Shown: in pieces, positions 1 to 8,199 of the stretch
Layout: each line of letters opens with the position of its first letter
Numbering within the stretch: position 1 is the stretch's first letter
Assembly (NCBI GenBank): GCA_040307715.1
Contig: JAWRJC010000014.1
Span: 1-19,476, forward strand
Direction: 5' to 3'
Source: RUG13615 sp040307715
Lineage (GTDB): Bacteria > Bacillota > Clostridia > Peptostreptococcales > Anaerovoracaceae
Length of the DNA stretch: 19,476 bases
Translations under genes and position numbers: made by a program
Notes under the pieces: model-generated
Database searches by the model: none
The model's input: the letters and a program-made list of their open reading frames with translations, nothing else
What the model was told of the DNA's origin: nothing

Positions 1-1191
1 TTCCTTGGTGTACATATCCGCCTCGACGGGGCCGAGTCTTGCGAGCACCCGCGCCGCGTCCATGAGGAAAGCGACCCGGCCGCGGTCGGTCGAAAGGTCG
101 TGCTGCCCCTCCAGATACCGGATCTTGTAATCCGCATACGGCAGTGCCGCGTCCATCAGATCGAGGAAAGCTTCCTTGCCGCGCTGCTTGATAAAATCAT
201 CCGGATCCTTGCCTTCCGTGACGTGCAGCACCCGCACGTCCATCCCTTCCGCCTGGAAGATATCCATGCCGCGCAGCGCTGCCCGGATCCCCGCCTCGTC
301 GCTGTCGTAGCAAAGATAGGCGTTCTTTGTATAGCGTTTGATGAGGCGGACCTGGTTTTCGGTCAGTGCCGTGCCCAGCGATGCCGCCACATTGTGGATG
401 CCTCCCTGATACAGGGAGACCGCGTCCATATACCCTTCTACAAGGACGATCTTATCCTCTTTGACAGCCTCTGCCTTGCTCTGATACAGACCGTACAGAT
501 TGTTCTTCTTCTGGAAGACAGGTGTCTCCTGCGAATTCAGGTATTTCGGCTGCCCGTCCCCCAGGATCCGGCCGCCGAAGCCGATGATCTTGCCGGCCGT
601 GTTCTGGATCGGAAAGATCAGACGGCTGCGGAACTTGTCGTAGTACCTGCTGCCGGACTTCGAGATCAGGCCCAGTTTCATCATCTTGTCTTCATCGATG
701 CCTTTTTCCTTGAGGTGGTCGTACAGTCCGGTCCAGTCGTCCGGCGCATAGCCGATGCCGAATGTATGGAGCGTTTCTTTGGTGAGCCCCCGTCCCGCCG
801 CATATGAAAGCCCGGGATTGGGTCCCTTGCGCAGCTGCCTGTAAAAATACGCGGCGGCCTCGCGGTTGATCCGGTAGAATTCCTCCCGTTCCCCGTGGTC
901 GCCTTTTCCCCACTCGACGGGGATGCCGTACTGGCCGGCGAGCTTTTCCACGGCCTCGGTGAAGTCGAGGTTGTAGTACTGTTTGACGAATTCGATCGCG
1001 TCGCCGCCCACTCCGCAGCCGAAGCAGTGGAAATTCTGCCGCTGTTCGGACACGACAAAAGAAGGCGTCTTTTCCTGGTGGAACGGACAGAGCCCTTTGT
1101 AATTGATCCCGGTGCGCTTTAACTGGACCACCTGGCCCACGACATCGATGATATTGACTTTTTCTTTGATCTCGTCAACAGTTCTGCTCAT
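1..1191 (-). CDS. dnaG: DNA primase DnaG (C-terminus beyond the window)
   Basis: Makes the RNA primers for lagging-strand synthesis and works with the DnaB helicase at the fork. The 397 residues seen hold a CHC2 zinc finger at the N-terminus (C35, H38, C56, C59), the RNA polymerase domain, and the TOPRIM centre with VEGYMD (E252) and YDSDEAG (D296, D298). Family members are near 600 residues, so about a third, including the helicase-binding domain, lies off the left edge. The ATG at 1191 is fixed as the start because an in-frame TGA lies three codons upstream. Its ribosome binding site is poor (only GGGA, rather far away), which may keep expression low. It is the last gene seen of the murI-to-dnaG operon; in many Firmicutes the next gene is rpoD, which cannot be checked here. 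Confidence 0.97.
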   Translation of the reverse strand, partial: MSRTVDEIKEKVNIIDVVGQVVQLKRTGINYKGLCPFHQEKTPSFVVSEQRQNFHCFGCGVGGDAIEFVKQYYNLDFTEAVEKLAGQYGIPVEWGKGDHGEREEFYRINREAAAYFYRQLRKGPNPGLSYAAGRGLTKETLHTFGIGYAPDDWTGLYDHLKEKGIDEDKMMKLGLISKSGSRYYDKFRSRLIFPIQNTAGKIIGFGGRILGDGQPKYLNSQETPVFQKKNNLYGLYQSKAEAVKEDKIVLVEGYMDAVSLYQGGIHNVAASLGTALTENQVRLIKRYTKNAYLCYDSDEAGIRAALRGMDIFQAEGMDVRVLHVTEGKDPDDFIKQRGKEAFLDLMDAALPYADYKIRYLEGQHDLSTDRGRVAFLMDAARVLARLGPVEADMYTKE

Positions 1192-1273
1192 GAAAGGTCA
1201 TCATTCCCAATCTTTCTTATTCGCCCTTCACTAGACATATACGACGGAAAAAAGCAATTTACTTTTTTCTTTT

Positions 1274-2281
1274 TTACCAGCCTTTGGGCATGAACAGATC
1301 GTTGTAGAGATTGATCGCGAACCGGTCGGTCATCCCGGCGACATGATCCTTGACCATCTCCTCCGCGGAGTACTCCCCGATCAGTTCGTACAGATCCTGC
1401 GGCAGCCGGGACGGATACTTGCAAAAATAGTGATACAGCGAGGAGATGATGTTCTCCACATACTGCAGATCGGACGCTTTTTTGACGTTCTCGTTGAGAT
1501 AGACGTTCTCGAACATGAACGCCCGGAGTTCTCCCATCGCCGCGAGAGCGCCGTCGCTCATATGGATCGCGTCTTTGCCGTCGCTTTCGCGGATCATGTC
1601 CTTGACGAGATAATCGATGCGCTCGCCGTGCGTGCGGCCGAGTTCTTTCACGCATTCCCGCGGGAGCATACCGGCGGTGATGACGCCGCCGCGGATCGCG
1701 TCGTCGATATCGTGGTTGATATACGCGATGCGGTCGGCGGTCTTGACGACCTGTCCCTCCAGCGTGAACGGTTTTTCCTTGCCGTTGTGGTGAAGGATGC
1801 CGTCCCGCACTTCCATGGTCAGGTTCATCCCGCGCTCGCCGTGGTGCTCCTCGAGCAGATCCACGACGCGCAGGCTCTGTTCGTTGTGTTTGAATCCGCC
1901 GGGATAGATCTCGTTCAGGATCTTCTCACCGTTGTGCCCGAACGGGGTGTGCCCGAGGTCGTGTCCGAGCGCGACCGCCTCTGTCAGGTCTTCGTTCAGC
2001 GCGAGCGCTTTGGCGATGGTCCTGGCGATCTGTGAGACCTCGAGCGTATGTGTCAGGCGCGTCCGGAAATGATCGCCTTCAGGCGCGAGAAAGACCTGCG
2101 TCTTATGCATCAGCCGGCGGAACGCTTTGGAGTGGATGATCCTGTCGCGGTCGCGCTGGAAGGCTGTACGCAGTTCGCACGGCGCTTCTTCCCTCGCCCG
2201 TCCGCGGGAATGCGCGGCTTTGCAGGCGTACGGGGAAAGGTATTCAAATTCCTGCTGTTCACGGATCTGTCTTGTGACCAT
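1274..2281 (-). CDS. dgt: Deoxyguanosinetriphosphate triphosphohydrolase-like protein (HD-domain dNTPase)
   Basis: Hydrolyses dGTP or other dNTPs to the deoxynucleoside and triphosphate, adjusting the dNTP pool. At 335 residues it is the short Firmicute type, shorter than the roughly 500-residue E. coli enzyme. The HD-domain metal ligands are visible: H78 in RTRLTHT, H107-D108 in GHDLGHTPFGH, and D184 in KTADRIAYINHD. The start ATG follows an AGGAAAGAG ribosome binding site. It lies 31 bases after dut and 82 bases before dnaG in the same orientation, an order common in Clostridia. Substrate preference among dNTPs cannot be read from sequence, since short Dgt homologues are often allosteric and broad. 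Confidence 0.95.
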   Translation of the reverse strand: MVTRQIREQQEFEYLSPYACKAAHSRGRAREEAPCELRTAFQRDRDRIIHSKAFRRLMHKTQVFLAPEGDHFRTRLTHTLEVSQIARTIAKALALNEDLTEAVALGHDLGHTPFGHNGEKILNEIYPGGFKHNEQSLRVVDLLEEHHGERGMNLTMEVRDGILHHNGKEKPFTLEGQVVKTADRIAYINHDIDDAIRGGVITAGMLPRECVKELGRTHGERIDYLVKDMIRESDGKDAIHMSDGALAAMGELRAFMFENVYLNENVKKASDLQYVENIISSLYHYFCKYPSRLPQDLYELIGEYSAEEMVKDHVAGMTDRFAINLYNDLFMPKGW

Positions 2282-2312
2282 GGTTTTCTCTTTCCTATTC
2301 TGTGGTTTTCAC

Positions 2313-2741
2313 TCAGACGCCGGTGTGGCCGAATCCGCCGGCTCCCCGGTCCGTCTCTTCCAGTGTCTCGGCGCGTTCCCATTCAACACGCTCATACGGC
2401 GCGATGACGAGCTGGGCAATGCGGTCGCCGTCGCTGATGAGAAACGGCTCGCTGCCCCAGTTGATCAGCGCGACCATCACTTCGCCGCGGTAATCGCTGT
2501 CGATCGTGCCGATCCCGTTGACCAGGCCGATCCCGTGCTTGACCGCCAGGCCGCTGCGCGCGCGCACCTGCGCTTCATACCCGCGCGGGACTTCGAGGAA
2601 GATCCCCGTGGGAACGAGCGCCCGTTCCATTGGCATCAGAACGATGGGCTCAGCCGTGCTGGCCTTGAGATCCATCCCTGCGGATCCCTCCGTTTCGTAA
2701 GCCGGCAGATTGCCGGTCTTCGTGATGATACGTACTCTCAT
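2313..2741 (-). CDS. dut: dUTPase (deoxyuridine 5'-triphosphate nucleotidohydrolase)
   Basis: Cleaves dUTP to dUMP and pyrophosphate, keeping uracil out of DNA and feeding thymidylate synthesis. All five motifs of the trimeric family are intact in 142 residues: AGMDL (21-25), RSGLA (62-66), GTIDSDYRGEV (78-88, with the catalytic Asp), GDRIAQLV (105-112) and the glycine-rich tail RGAGGFGHTG (132-141). Length is typical. The ATG overlaps the stop of the upstream M16 peptidase gene by ATGA, and its GGAGG lies inside that gene, so the two are probably translationally coupled. dgt follows directly, giving a pair of dNTP-pool enzymes. Confidence 0.97.
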   Translation of the reverse strand: MRVRIITKTGNLPAYETEGSAGMDLKASTAEPIVLMPMERALVPTGIFLEVPRGYEAQVRARSGLAVKHGIGLVNGIGTIDSDYRGEVMVALINWGSEPFLISDGDRIAQLVIAPYERVEWERAETLEETDRGAGGFGHTGV

Positions 2742-3985
2742 TGCACCAGTGCCTCCAAATCGATGTCTTTGTTCGTCACGGCGACCGCGCTGTAACGGCC
2801 GATATCGGCGATCACGGAAGCCGCTTCCTTCAGCGCTTCCTCATCGACCGCGTCGACCGCAGCCAGCACTTCATCCTGGCTGCGCACTCTGCCGAGCAGC
2901 GTGCACGACTGTCCGATATTGACCATGCGGCCGTTGACGCTTTCCTGTCCGAAGATGTACGAGCTCTTGATCTGCGTTTTGGCCTTGTCGATCTCCTCCG
3001 CGGTCACACCATGCTCCCCGAGCGCGAAGAGTTCTTCGCGGATCGCACCGATCGCATCGGCGATCTTGTCGTGGCTGACACCCGCATAAATGTTGTAATA
3101 CCCATCCTCGGAGTAAGGATTGCAGGACGAGTACACACTGTACGCAAGCCCTTTCTGCTCACGGACATTCTGAAACAGCCGCGAACTCATACCGCCGCCC
3201 ATGATGCAGCTCAGGACGCGGTGGGCGTAGTACTGCGGATCGTCCAGTTTCACCGTGCGCGCCGCCATGCAGATATGGGTCTGTTCGATGTCGCGCGTCT
3301 TAACGGTGAACGCCGGTGCGAGCGGTTCGCTTGCAAGTGTCGGTCTGTCCTTGGTCTCTTTGAGGCGGAACAGTTTTTCCTGCGCCATTTCCGCGACCAT
3401 TTCCTCATCGAACCGGCCTGCCACAGCGATCACGATGCTGTCCTGCACGTACTGCTGTGCCAGATACCCGGTCAGTGTATCCCGGCTGATCGACGCAAGC
3501 GTTTCCTCCGTGCCGATGATGCTGTTGCCGTACGGGGAATTGCGGAACAGAAGCTCGCCCATCGTGTCGTGCGCGTCTTCGTCCGGCGTGTCTTTGATCA
3601 TCTTCATCTCTTCATAGATGACCTTCTTTTCGCGTTCCATCTCCGTCTCATCGAACACCGACTCCGTGAACATATCCAGCAGGACCTCGAACCCCTCGCG
3701 GAAGCTCGACTCAAGAGACTTGAAATAGTAGCAGGTCATCTCTTTGCCCGTGAAAGCGTTCATCTGCGCGCCAAGACTCTCCATGTCCGCGGCGATTTTT
3801 GCAGCGCTCCTGGTCTTCGTTCCCTTGAACGTCATATGCTCGATGAAATGGGAGATCCCGGCGATCTTTGGCGTCTCGTTGACCGCACCGGTGCGGACCC
3901 AGATGCCTGCAGCCGCCGAACGCATCTGCGGCATCTGCTCGGTAACAAGGGTGATGTTTCCATTCAATTTTCTGATCTCGATCAT
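2738..3985 (-). CDS. M16 family zinc peptidase (processing-peptidase/insulinase-like)
   Basis: A 415-residue protein of the M16B type, the size of a single mitochondrial-processing-peptidase-like subunit. The inverted zinc motif HFIEH is at 46-50 (ligands H46 and H50, catalytic E49). The third ligand is probably E125 or E126 in KVIYEEM, at the usual distance of about 75 residues. The C-terminal half has the family's second-domain hallmark GGGMSSRLFQNVREQKGLAYSVYS. There is no signal peptide, so it is expected to be cytoplasmic. An AAGGA ribosome binding site lies five bases before the ATG, which overlaps the upstream metallo-hydrolase stop by ATGA. The natural substrate of bacterial relatives is generally unknown; cleavage of peptides is inferred. 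Confidence 0.93.
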   Translation of the reverse strand: MIEIRKLNGNITLVTEQMPQMRSAAAGIWVRTGAVNETPKIAGISHFIEHMTFKGTKTRSAAKIAADMESLGAQMNAFTGKEMTCYYFKSLESSFREGFEVLLDMFTESVFDETEMEREKKVIYEEMKMIKDTPDEDAHDTMGELLFRNSPYGNSIIGTEETLASISRDTLTGYLAQQYVQDSIVIAVAGRFDEEMVAEMAQEKLFRLKETKDRPTLASEPLAPAFTVKTRDIEQTHICMAARTVKLDDPQYYAHRVLSCIMGGGMSSRLFQNVREQKGLAYSVYSSCNPYSEDGYYNIYAGVSHDKIADAIGAIREELFALGEHGVTAEEIDKAKTQIKSSYIFGQESVNGRMVNIGQSCTLLGRVRSQDEVLAAVDAVDEEALKEAASVIADIGRYSAVAVTNKDIDLEALVQ

Positions 3986-4938
3986 AGTGTTCCTTCCCCC
4001 GGCCGGTACAGGCGGAACGTCGCCTTCGCATTCGCGGCAAAGGCTTCGTAGGACTGGACCTGGCCGCGTTCTTCGCAGAAGTATCTGTCCGCGAAACGCG
4101 CCAGCATCTCCTCCTCGCTGAGGCCGTTTTGATACATGTCTTCGATGAATCGCTTTTCGTCGTTCGCCGCCTGCTCGAACACCTCCCAGTAGGTATCGCT
4201 GTACCCTTCCGGCGCAACGCCGTAGTGCGGCGAAAAGATGCGGACCGCATGGTAATCGCGTCCGCGTGCGCAGGCGCGCATCGCGTCTTCATAACTGGTG
4301 AGGATCGCAGGCTCGCAGCCCCCGGTCCCCAGCATGACGCCCGTGGATTCGCAGGCGAACAGATAGTGCTGCGGTTCCAGCGCGAACATCATGGAGCAGC
4401 GGGTATGTCCCGGTGCTTCCATGCAGACGATCTCCCGGTCACCGAGGCTGATCCGGTCACCGTCGCGGACCGTCTTCGTAACGGCAAGCCCCTCAAGCGT
4501 CACCGGGCATTGCTCCGGCCCGCCGAACCGCGCCGCCGAAGCTTCCGCCAGTTCCTGCATCACGCGCCGCGCGCCTTCTCTTGTGAACACGTACGCTGCG
4601 TATTCCGATCCGGCGACAGTCAGTTCCGGCCAGGCTTTCCGCAGATACGGCACACCGCCCGCGTGGTCGAAATGGGAATGCGTGATGAAGCAGTAGTCAA
4701 GCGGACGGTCCCCGAGGACCGCCTTGATGTTGCGGACAAGGCTTTCTCCGTCAAACGGCATGCCAGCCTCATAAAGCGCGGTCTTTTCGCTGCCGGTGAT
4801 GAGAAAGCACTCACCGCCGGCGCCGCCGCTCACCCGGTAGATATCCGCCGGGAAATCAAAGCGGCCGTCGTTCGGATCAGCCGCGTAGTACTTCTGATTA
4901 ATACAAGTCATAAGATCGCTGTTTCCTTCTCCGGTCAT
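3982..4938 (-). CDS. Metallo-beta-lactamase-fold hydrolase
   Basis: A 318-residue MBL-fold enzyme. The metal motif THSHFDH (H87, H89, D91, H92), a third histidine in PGHT (H178) and a last one in SPHYG (H238) are all in the expected order. At the position that normally holds the bridging Asp there appears to be Glu (FACEST, E197), which is unusual. After the fold comes a helical tail of about 70 residues. The first ATG (4938) overlaps the preceding gene's stop by ATGA but has GAGGA directly against it, with no spacer. A second in-frame ATG at 4911 follows GGAGAAGGA by 12 bases, so the start is uncertain by nine codons. The family includes glyoxalase II-like thioesterases, lactonases and others; I cannot name the substrate. 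Confidence 0.85.
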   Translation of the reverse strand: MTGEGNSDLMTCINQKYYAADPNDGRFDFPADIYRVSGGAGGECFLITGSEKTALYEAGMPFDGESLVRNIKAVLGDRPLDYCFITHSHFDHAGGVPYLRKAWPELTVAGSEYAAYVFTREGARRVMQELAEASAARFGGPEQCPVTLEGLAVTKTVRDGDRISLGDREIVCMEAPGHTRCSMMFALEPQHYLFACESTGVMLGTGGCEPAILTSYEDAMRACARGRDYHAVRIFSPHYGVAPEGYSDTYWEVFEQAANDEKRFIEDMYQNGLSEEEMLARFADRYFCEERGQVQSYEAFAANAKATFRLYRPGEGTL

Positions 4939-5459
4939 TCCTCGTCCCGGTCGACCGCGAAATGCATGATGAACTCGTCGATATCGTAGTCGAGACAGCC
5001 TGTAAAATCATAGCCGTGCGGTTCGCCGTCCAGCTTTTCGAGTCTGGCAAGCGTCAGCGCGTCGCGCAGTGGCATGATCTTCTCATGCCCGGTCTCCTGA
5101 CTGACGCAGGACACCTCCGACTCTTTCGTGTACCAGCGGTGGAACCTCGCCAGTTCCTCCGAGAAGTACACCTTGGCACGCTCTTCCTCACTGACCAGAA
5201 GCCCCGCCAGCGAGCGGCTGATGTTGTCAAGCAGCAGATACGCGTCTGTGCCGTCGTCCGGCATCGCGCGCAGGACCTCTTCGAAGTAGTTGCCGATCAG
5301 TTCGCTGACCGTCTGCGGATCCACCCGGGAAAAGAGCTTATAGAGCGTTTCCTCCGGGATCTCCTCGTCTGTCTCAGCGATCTCCGCGAAATTCTCGAAG
5401 TATTCGAATTCAGACGGATCGTCCAGTTCCAGGAGTGCCATCAGTTCTTCATATTCCAT
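4935..5459 (-). CDS. Unrecognised acidic protein in the murI operon
   Basis: I do not recognise a family for this 174-residue protein. It is strongly acidic: the first 40 residues are mostly Glu, Asp and hydrophobics, and the C-terminus ends DRDEE. It looks helical and soluble, with no signal peptide, membrane segment or obvious catalytic motif. Two cysteines occur near position 118-122 (CVSQ region) and one near 159. It is a convincing gene: AAGGAG sits six bases before the ATG, it starts 20 bases after the murI stop, and its stop overlaps the next ATG. The setting suggests a housekeeping or adaptor role but does not say which. Confidence 0.8.
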   Translation of the reverse strand: MEYEELMALLELDDPSEFEYFENFAEIAETDEEIPEETLYKLFSRVDPQTVSELIGNYFEEVLRAMPDDGTDAYLLLDNISRSLAGLLVSEEERAKVYFSEELARFHRWYTKESEVSCVSQETGHEKIMPLRDALTLARLEKLDGEPHGYDFTGCLDYDIDEFIMHFAVDRDEE

Positions 5460-5479
5460 GCCTTGCTCCTTCCGTGCTC

Positions 5480-6292
5480 TTATACATCCAGGTTCTTAAA
5501 TGCGACTTTCTCGTTCGAATCCTCAAAGATGCGGTCGATCATCGCGATGAAGTTATCCGACAGATCGCTCGCATAGAAACAGTTTTCGACATCCTGCGCC
5601 GTCCCGTCCGCGAACGCGTTGCGGTCCTTCAGGATCTCCTCGACCGTGTCAACGACCACTTCGGATGGATTGATGATCCTGAGATTCGGATGCATCCGCC
5701 GGATGTGGGACTCCACGAGCGGATAGTGTGTGCAGCCCAGGATCAGCGTATCGATGCGGTTTTCCAGAATAAAGTCATCCAGATAGTGATGGATGGTCAG
5801 GTCCATGATGTCGCTGTTGATGATCCCCTCTTCGATCAGCGGAACGAAGGCGGGACAGGCGAGCTCATGCACTTCGAGCGCGCCGTCATGCGCGTGGATG
5901 AGCGATTCGTAAGCATGGCTGCGGATCGTCGCCTTGGTGCCGATGACGCCGACGACGTTGTCGATCGCACAGATCCTGGCTGTACGGGTCGCGGCGGGCT
6001 CGATGATCCCGACGATCGGGATGTGAGGATACCTCTCCCGCAGCACGTCAAGACAGGTCGCGCTGATGGTGTTGCACGCGATGACGATCATCTTGACATC
6101 GCTCTCTACCAGAAAGTCCGCGATCTGACACGCGAAGTTCGTGATGGTCTTGGGGCTCTTGCTGCCGTACGGTGTCCGTGCCGTATCTCCGAAATAGATC
6201 ACCTTCTCGTTCGGGAGATGCTTCCGCAGGTACGGGATACTTGTCAGGCCGCCGAGGCCGCTGTCAAAAAATCCGATAGGTCTGTTGTCCAT
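5480..6292 (-). CDS. murI: Glutamate racemase
   Basis: Converts L-glutamate to D-glutamate for the second position of the peptidoglycan stem peptide. In the 270-residue form that I prefer, the N-terminal IGFFDSGLGGLT (D10, S11) and both catalytic cysteines, C73 in ACNT and C187 in GCTHYP, are present. The open frame extends 22 codons further upstream, but the ATG at 6292 has AAGGA four bases away and begins the conserved sequence, so it is the likely start. It is the first gene of the minus-strand operon, behind a good promoter about 80 bases upstream. Length is normal for the family. Confidence 0.97.
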   Translation of the reverse strand: MDNRPIGFFDSGLGGLTSIPYLRKHLPNEKVIYFGDTARTPYGSKSPKTITNFACQIADFLVESDVKMIVIACNTISATCLDVLRERYPHIPIVGIIEPAATRTARICAIDNVVGVIGTKATIRSHAYESLIHAHDGALEVHELACPAFVPLIEEGIINSDIMDLTIHHYLDDFILENRIDTLILGCTHYPLVESHIRRMHPNLRIINPSEVVVDTVEEILKDRNAFADGTAQDVENCFYASDLSDNFIAMIDRIFEDSNEKVAFKNLDV

Positions 6293-6362
6293 AAATTCCT
6301 TCTTTTCGGGGTGTTCTCCCGCGCGGCAGAGCGGATAACTTCGCCCATACCAGCGCATAATA

Positions 6363-6371
6363 TGCTATAAT
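6363..6371 (+). promoter_or_regulatory. Extended -10 promoter of pepF
   Basis: TGCTATAAT is a perfect extended -10 (TGnTATAAT). The region 17 bases upstream (6343-6348, GCCCAT) is a poor -35, which an extended -10 can compensate for. Transcription would start near 6378, about 37 bases before the pepF GTG codon. Confidence 0.65.
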
Positions 6372-6400
6372 ATTTTACATCAATCCATTTGAGGTGTAAA
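6372..6400 (-). promoter_or_regulatory. SigmaA-type promoter of the murI operon
   Basis: On the minus strand TTTACA (6395-6400) and TAAAAT (6372-6377) are separated by exactly 17 bases. Transcription would begin near 6365, giving a leader of about 70 bases before murI. The -10 directly abuts the -10 of the opposing pepF promoter, so the two probably cannot be occupied at once. Confidence 0.75.
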
Positions 6401-6414
6401 CAAGGAGGCACGGC

Positions 6415-8199
6415 GTGCAGACAATCACATCAAGAAACGACATCGATCCGAAATATCTCTGGGACCTGGGGAGCATGTACCGGGACGCTGCGGCGTGGAA
6501 CGAGGACCTTGCGAAGGTCAAAGATATGGCCGGTGAGCTGGCCGGATACGCCGGCAGGCTCGGGGAGAGCAGCGCTGTCCTCCTCGAATCGCTCCGCAAA
6601 AAAGACGACATGAACCGTCTGCTGGAAAAGGTCTTCGTCTTCGCGCGGATGAAGCGGGATGAGGACAATGCCAATGAGGAAGCCCAGGCGATGACCGACA
6701 AAGTCATGGCCGCCGTTGCCGGGATTGGCGCCAGACAGGCATTCTTCATACCGGAGCTGATCGGTCTCGGCGAAGAGACGATCGGACGGTTCCTTGATGA
6801 AGAACCCGGTCTTGCGGTCTACCGCTTCTATCTGGAGTGCGTGCTGCGCGAAAAGGAGCACGTTCTGTCCGATGCCGAAGAATCTCTCCTCGCCCGCCTC
6901 AGCGAAGTCACCTCCGCGACCGACGATATTTTCACGATGCTGAATAACGCCGATCTGGACTTCGGCGAGATCACCGGGGAAGACGGCAAGCCCGCCAAAC
7001 TGACCCACGGCAGCTACATCACCTTCCTGCAGAGCCGCGACAGGCGCGTCAGGCAGGAGGCGTTCGAGAAGATGTACGCCGCCTATAAAAGCCACATCAA
7101 CACGATCGGCGCGACCTATGCCGGCAGCGTCAAAATGGATGTGATCGGGGCAAATATCCGCCATTATTCCTCGGCCAGAGATGCCGCCTGCTTCGCGGAC
7201 AACGTCTCCGAAGATGTTTACGATAATCTTATTCAAGTCATCAACGACAACCTGCCGGCACTGCATAAGTATCTGGCGGTCAGAAAACGCGCGCTGGGCG
7301 TCGGAGCGCTCCGGATGTGGGATATGTACGCTCCTCTCGTGGATGTTCCCGACCGGGATATCCCCTACGAAGAGGCGGTCGCCATGGCGAAGGAAGTGCT
7401 GTCGCCGCTTGGGAAGCAGTACATCTCCGACCTTTCGCACGGCTTTGAAGACGGCTGGGTGGATGTCTATGAAACGCCCGGCAAGACCAGCGGCGCCTAC
7501 AGTTTCGGATGTTACGACAGCAAGCCGTTCGTGCTTCTCAACTACAAAGGAAAACTCCAGGACGTCTTCACGCTTGTCCATGAGATGGGCCACAGCATGA
7601 ACTCCTTCTATACCAGAAAGACGCAGCCGCACATTTACGGCAGTCACTCCATCTTCACGGCGGAGGTCGCCAGTACGGTCAATGAGAACCTGCTGATCAA
7701 GCACCTGCTCGCCACGGAAAAAGACCCGGAGATGCGCAAATACCTCATCAACTTCCAGCTTGAGGGATTCCGCACGACCGTGTTCCGGCAGACGATGTTC
7801 GCTGAATTTGAGCACCTCGTCCACCGGCATGCCGAAGAAGGCGAAAGTATCACCCCCGCCTGGCTGTGCCAGACCTATGATGCGCTCAACAACAAATACT
7901 TCGGGCCGGATCTCGTACAGGATGATCTGATCCAGTACGAATGGGCGCGCATCCCCCACTTTTACAGCGCCTTCTATGTCTACAAGTATGCGACCGGCTA
8001 TTCCGCCGCCGCGGCGATCTCCGATCTGATCCTCAAAGACGGACCGGAAAACTATCTGAAGTTCCTCGCGTGCGGAGAAAACGACTATCCGGTCGAACTG
8101 CTGAAGATCGCCGGTGTCGATATGAGTCAGCCGGCGCCGATCGAGTCTGCGATGAAGACGTTCTCGGCGCTCGTCGATGAACTGGATACGTTACTGTAG
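6415..8199 (+). CDS. pepF: Oligoendopeptidase F, M3B zinc metallopeptidase
   Basis: A cytoplasmic zinc peptidase that degrades short peptides, used in peptide nutrition and turnover. The 594-residue length is typical. The zinc site HEMGH is at 389-393 and the third ligand is probably E417 in TAEVAST. The family's C-terminal substrate-closing region is present (HFYSAFYVYKYATGYSAAAA). The start codon is GTG at 6415, chosen because a full AAGGAGG lies six bases upstream and the M3B N-terminus (DPKYLWDLGSMY) follows at once. It is transcribed divergently from murI from its own extended -10 promoter. No T-tailed terminator is seen after it, so some readthrough into nadK is possible. Confidence 0.96.
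   Translation: MQTITSRNDIDPKYLWDLGSMYRDAAAWNEDLAKVKDMAGELAGYAGRLGESSAVLLESLRKKDDMNRLLEKVFVFARMKRDEDNANEEAQAMTDKVMAAVAGIGARQAFFIPELIGLGEETIGRFLDEEPGLAVYRFYLECVLREKEHVLSDAEESLLARLSEVTSATDDIFTMLNNADLDFGEITGEDGKPAKLTHGSYITFLQSRDRRVRQEAFEKMYAAYKSHINTIGATYAGSVKMDVIGANIRHYSSARDAACFADNVSEDVYDNLIQVINDNLPALHKYLAVRKRALGVGALRMWDMYAPLVDVPDRDIPYEEAVAMAKEVLSPLGKQYISDLSHGFEDGWVDVYETPGKTSGAYSFGCYDSKPFVLLNYKGKLQDVFTLVHEMGHSMNSFYTRKTQPHIYGSHSIFTAEVASTVNENLLIKHLLATEKDPEMRKYLINFQLEGFRTTVFRQTMFAEFEHLVHRHAEEGESITPAWLCQTYDALNNKYFGPDLVQDDLIQYEWARIPHFYSAFYVYKYATGYSAAAAISDLILKDGPENYLKFLACGENDYPVELLKIAGVDMSQPAPIESAMKTFSALVDELDTLL

Noticed and set aside
2741..4051. A 436-codon open frame on the plus strand opposite the M16 peptidase
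   Set aside because: Antisense shadow of a gene with clear zinc-site motifs and an operon-type start.
6430..7959. A 509-codon open frame on the minus strand opposite pepF
   Set aside because: pepF is certain from its HEMGH site and full family match; the antisense translation has no domain.
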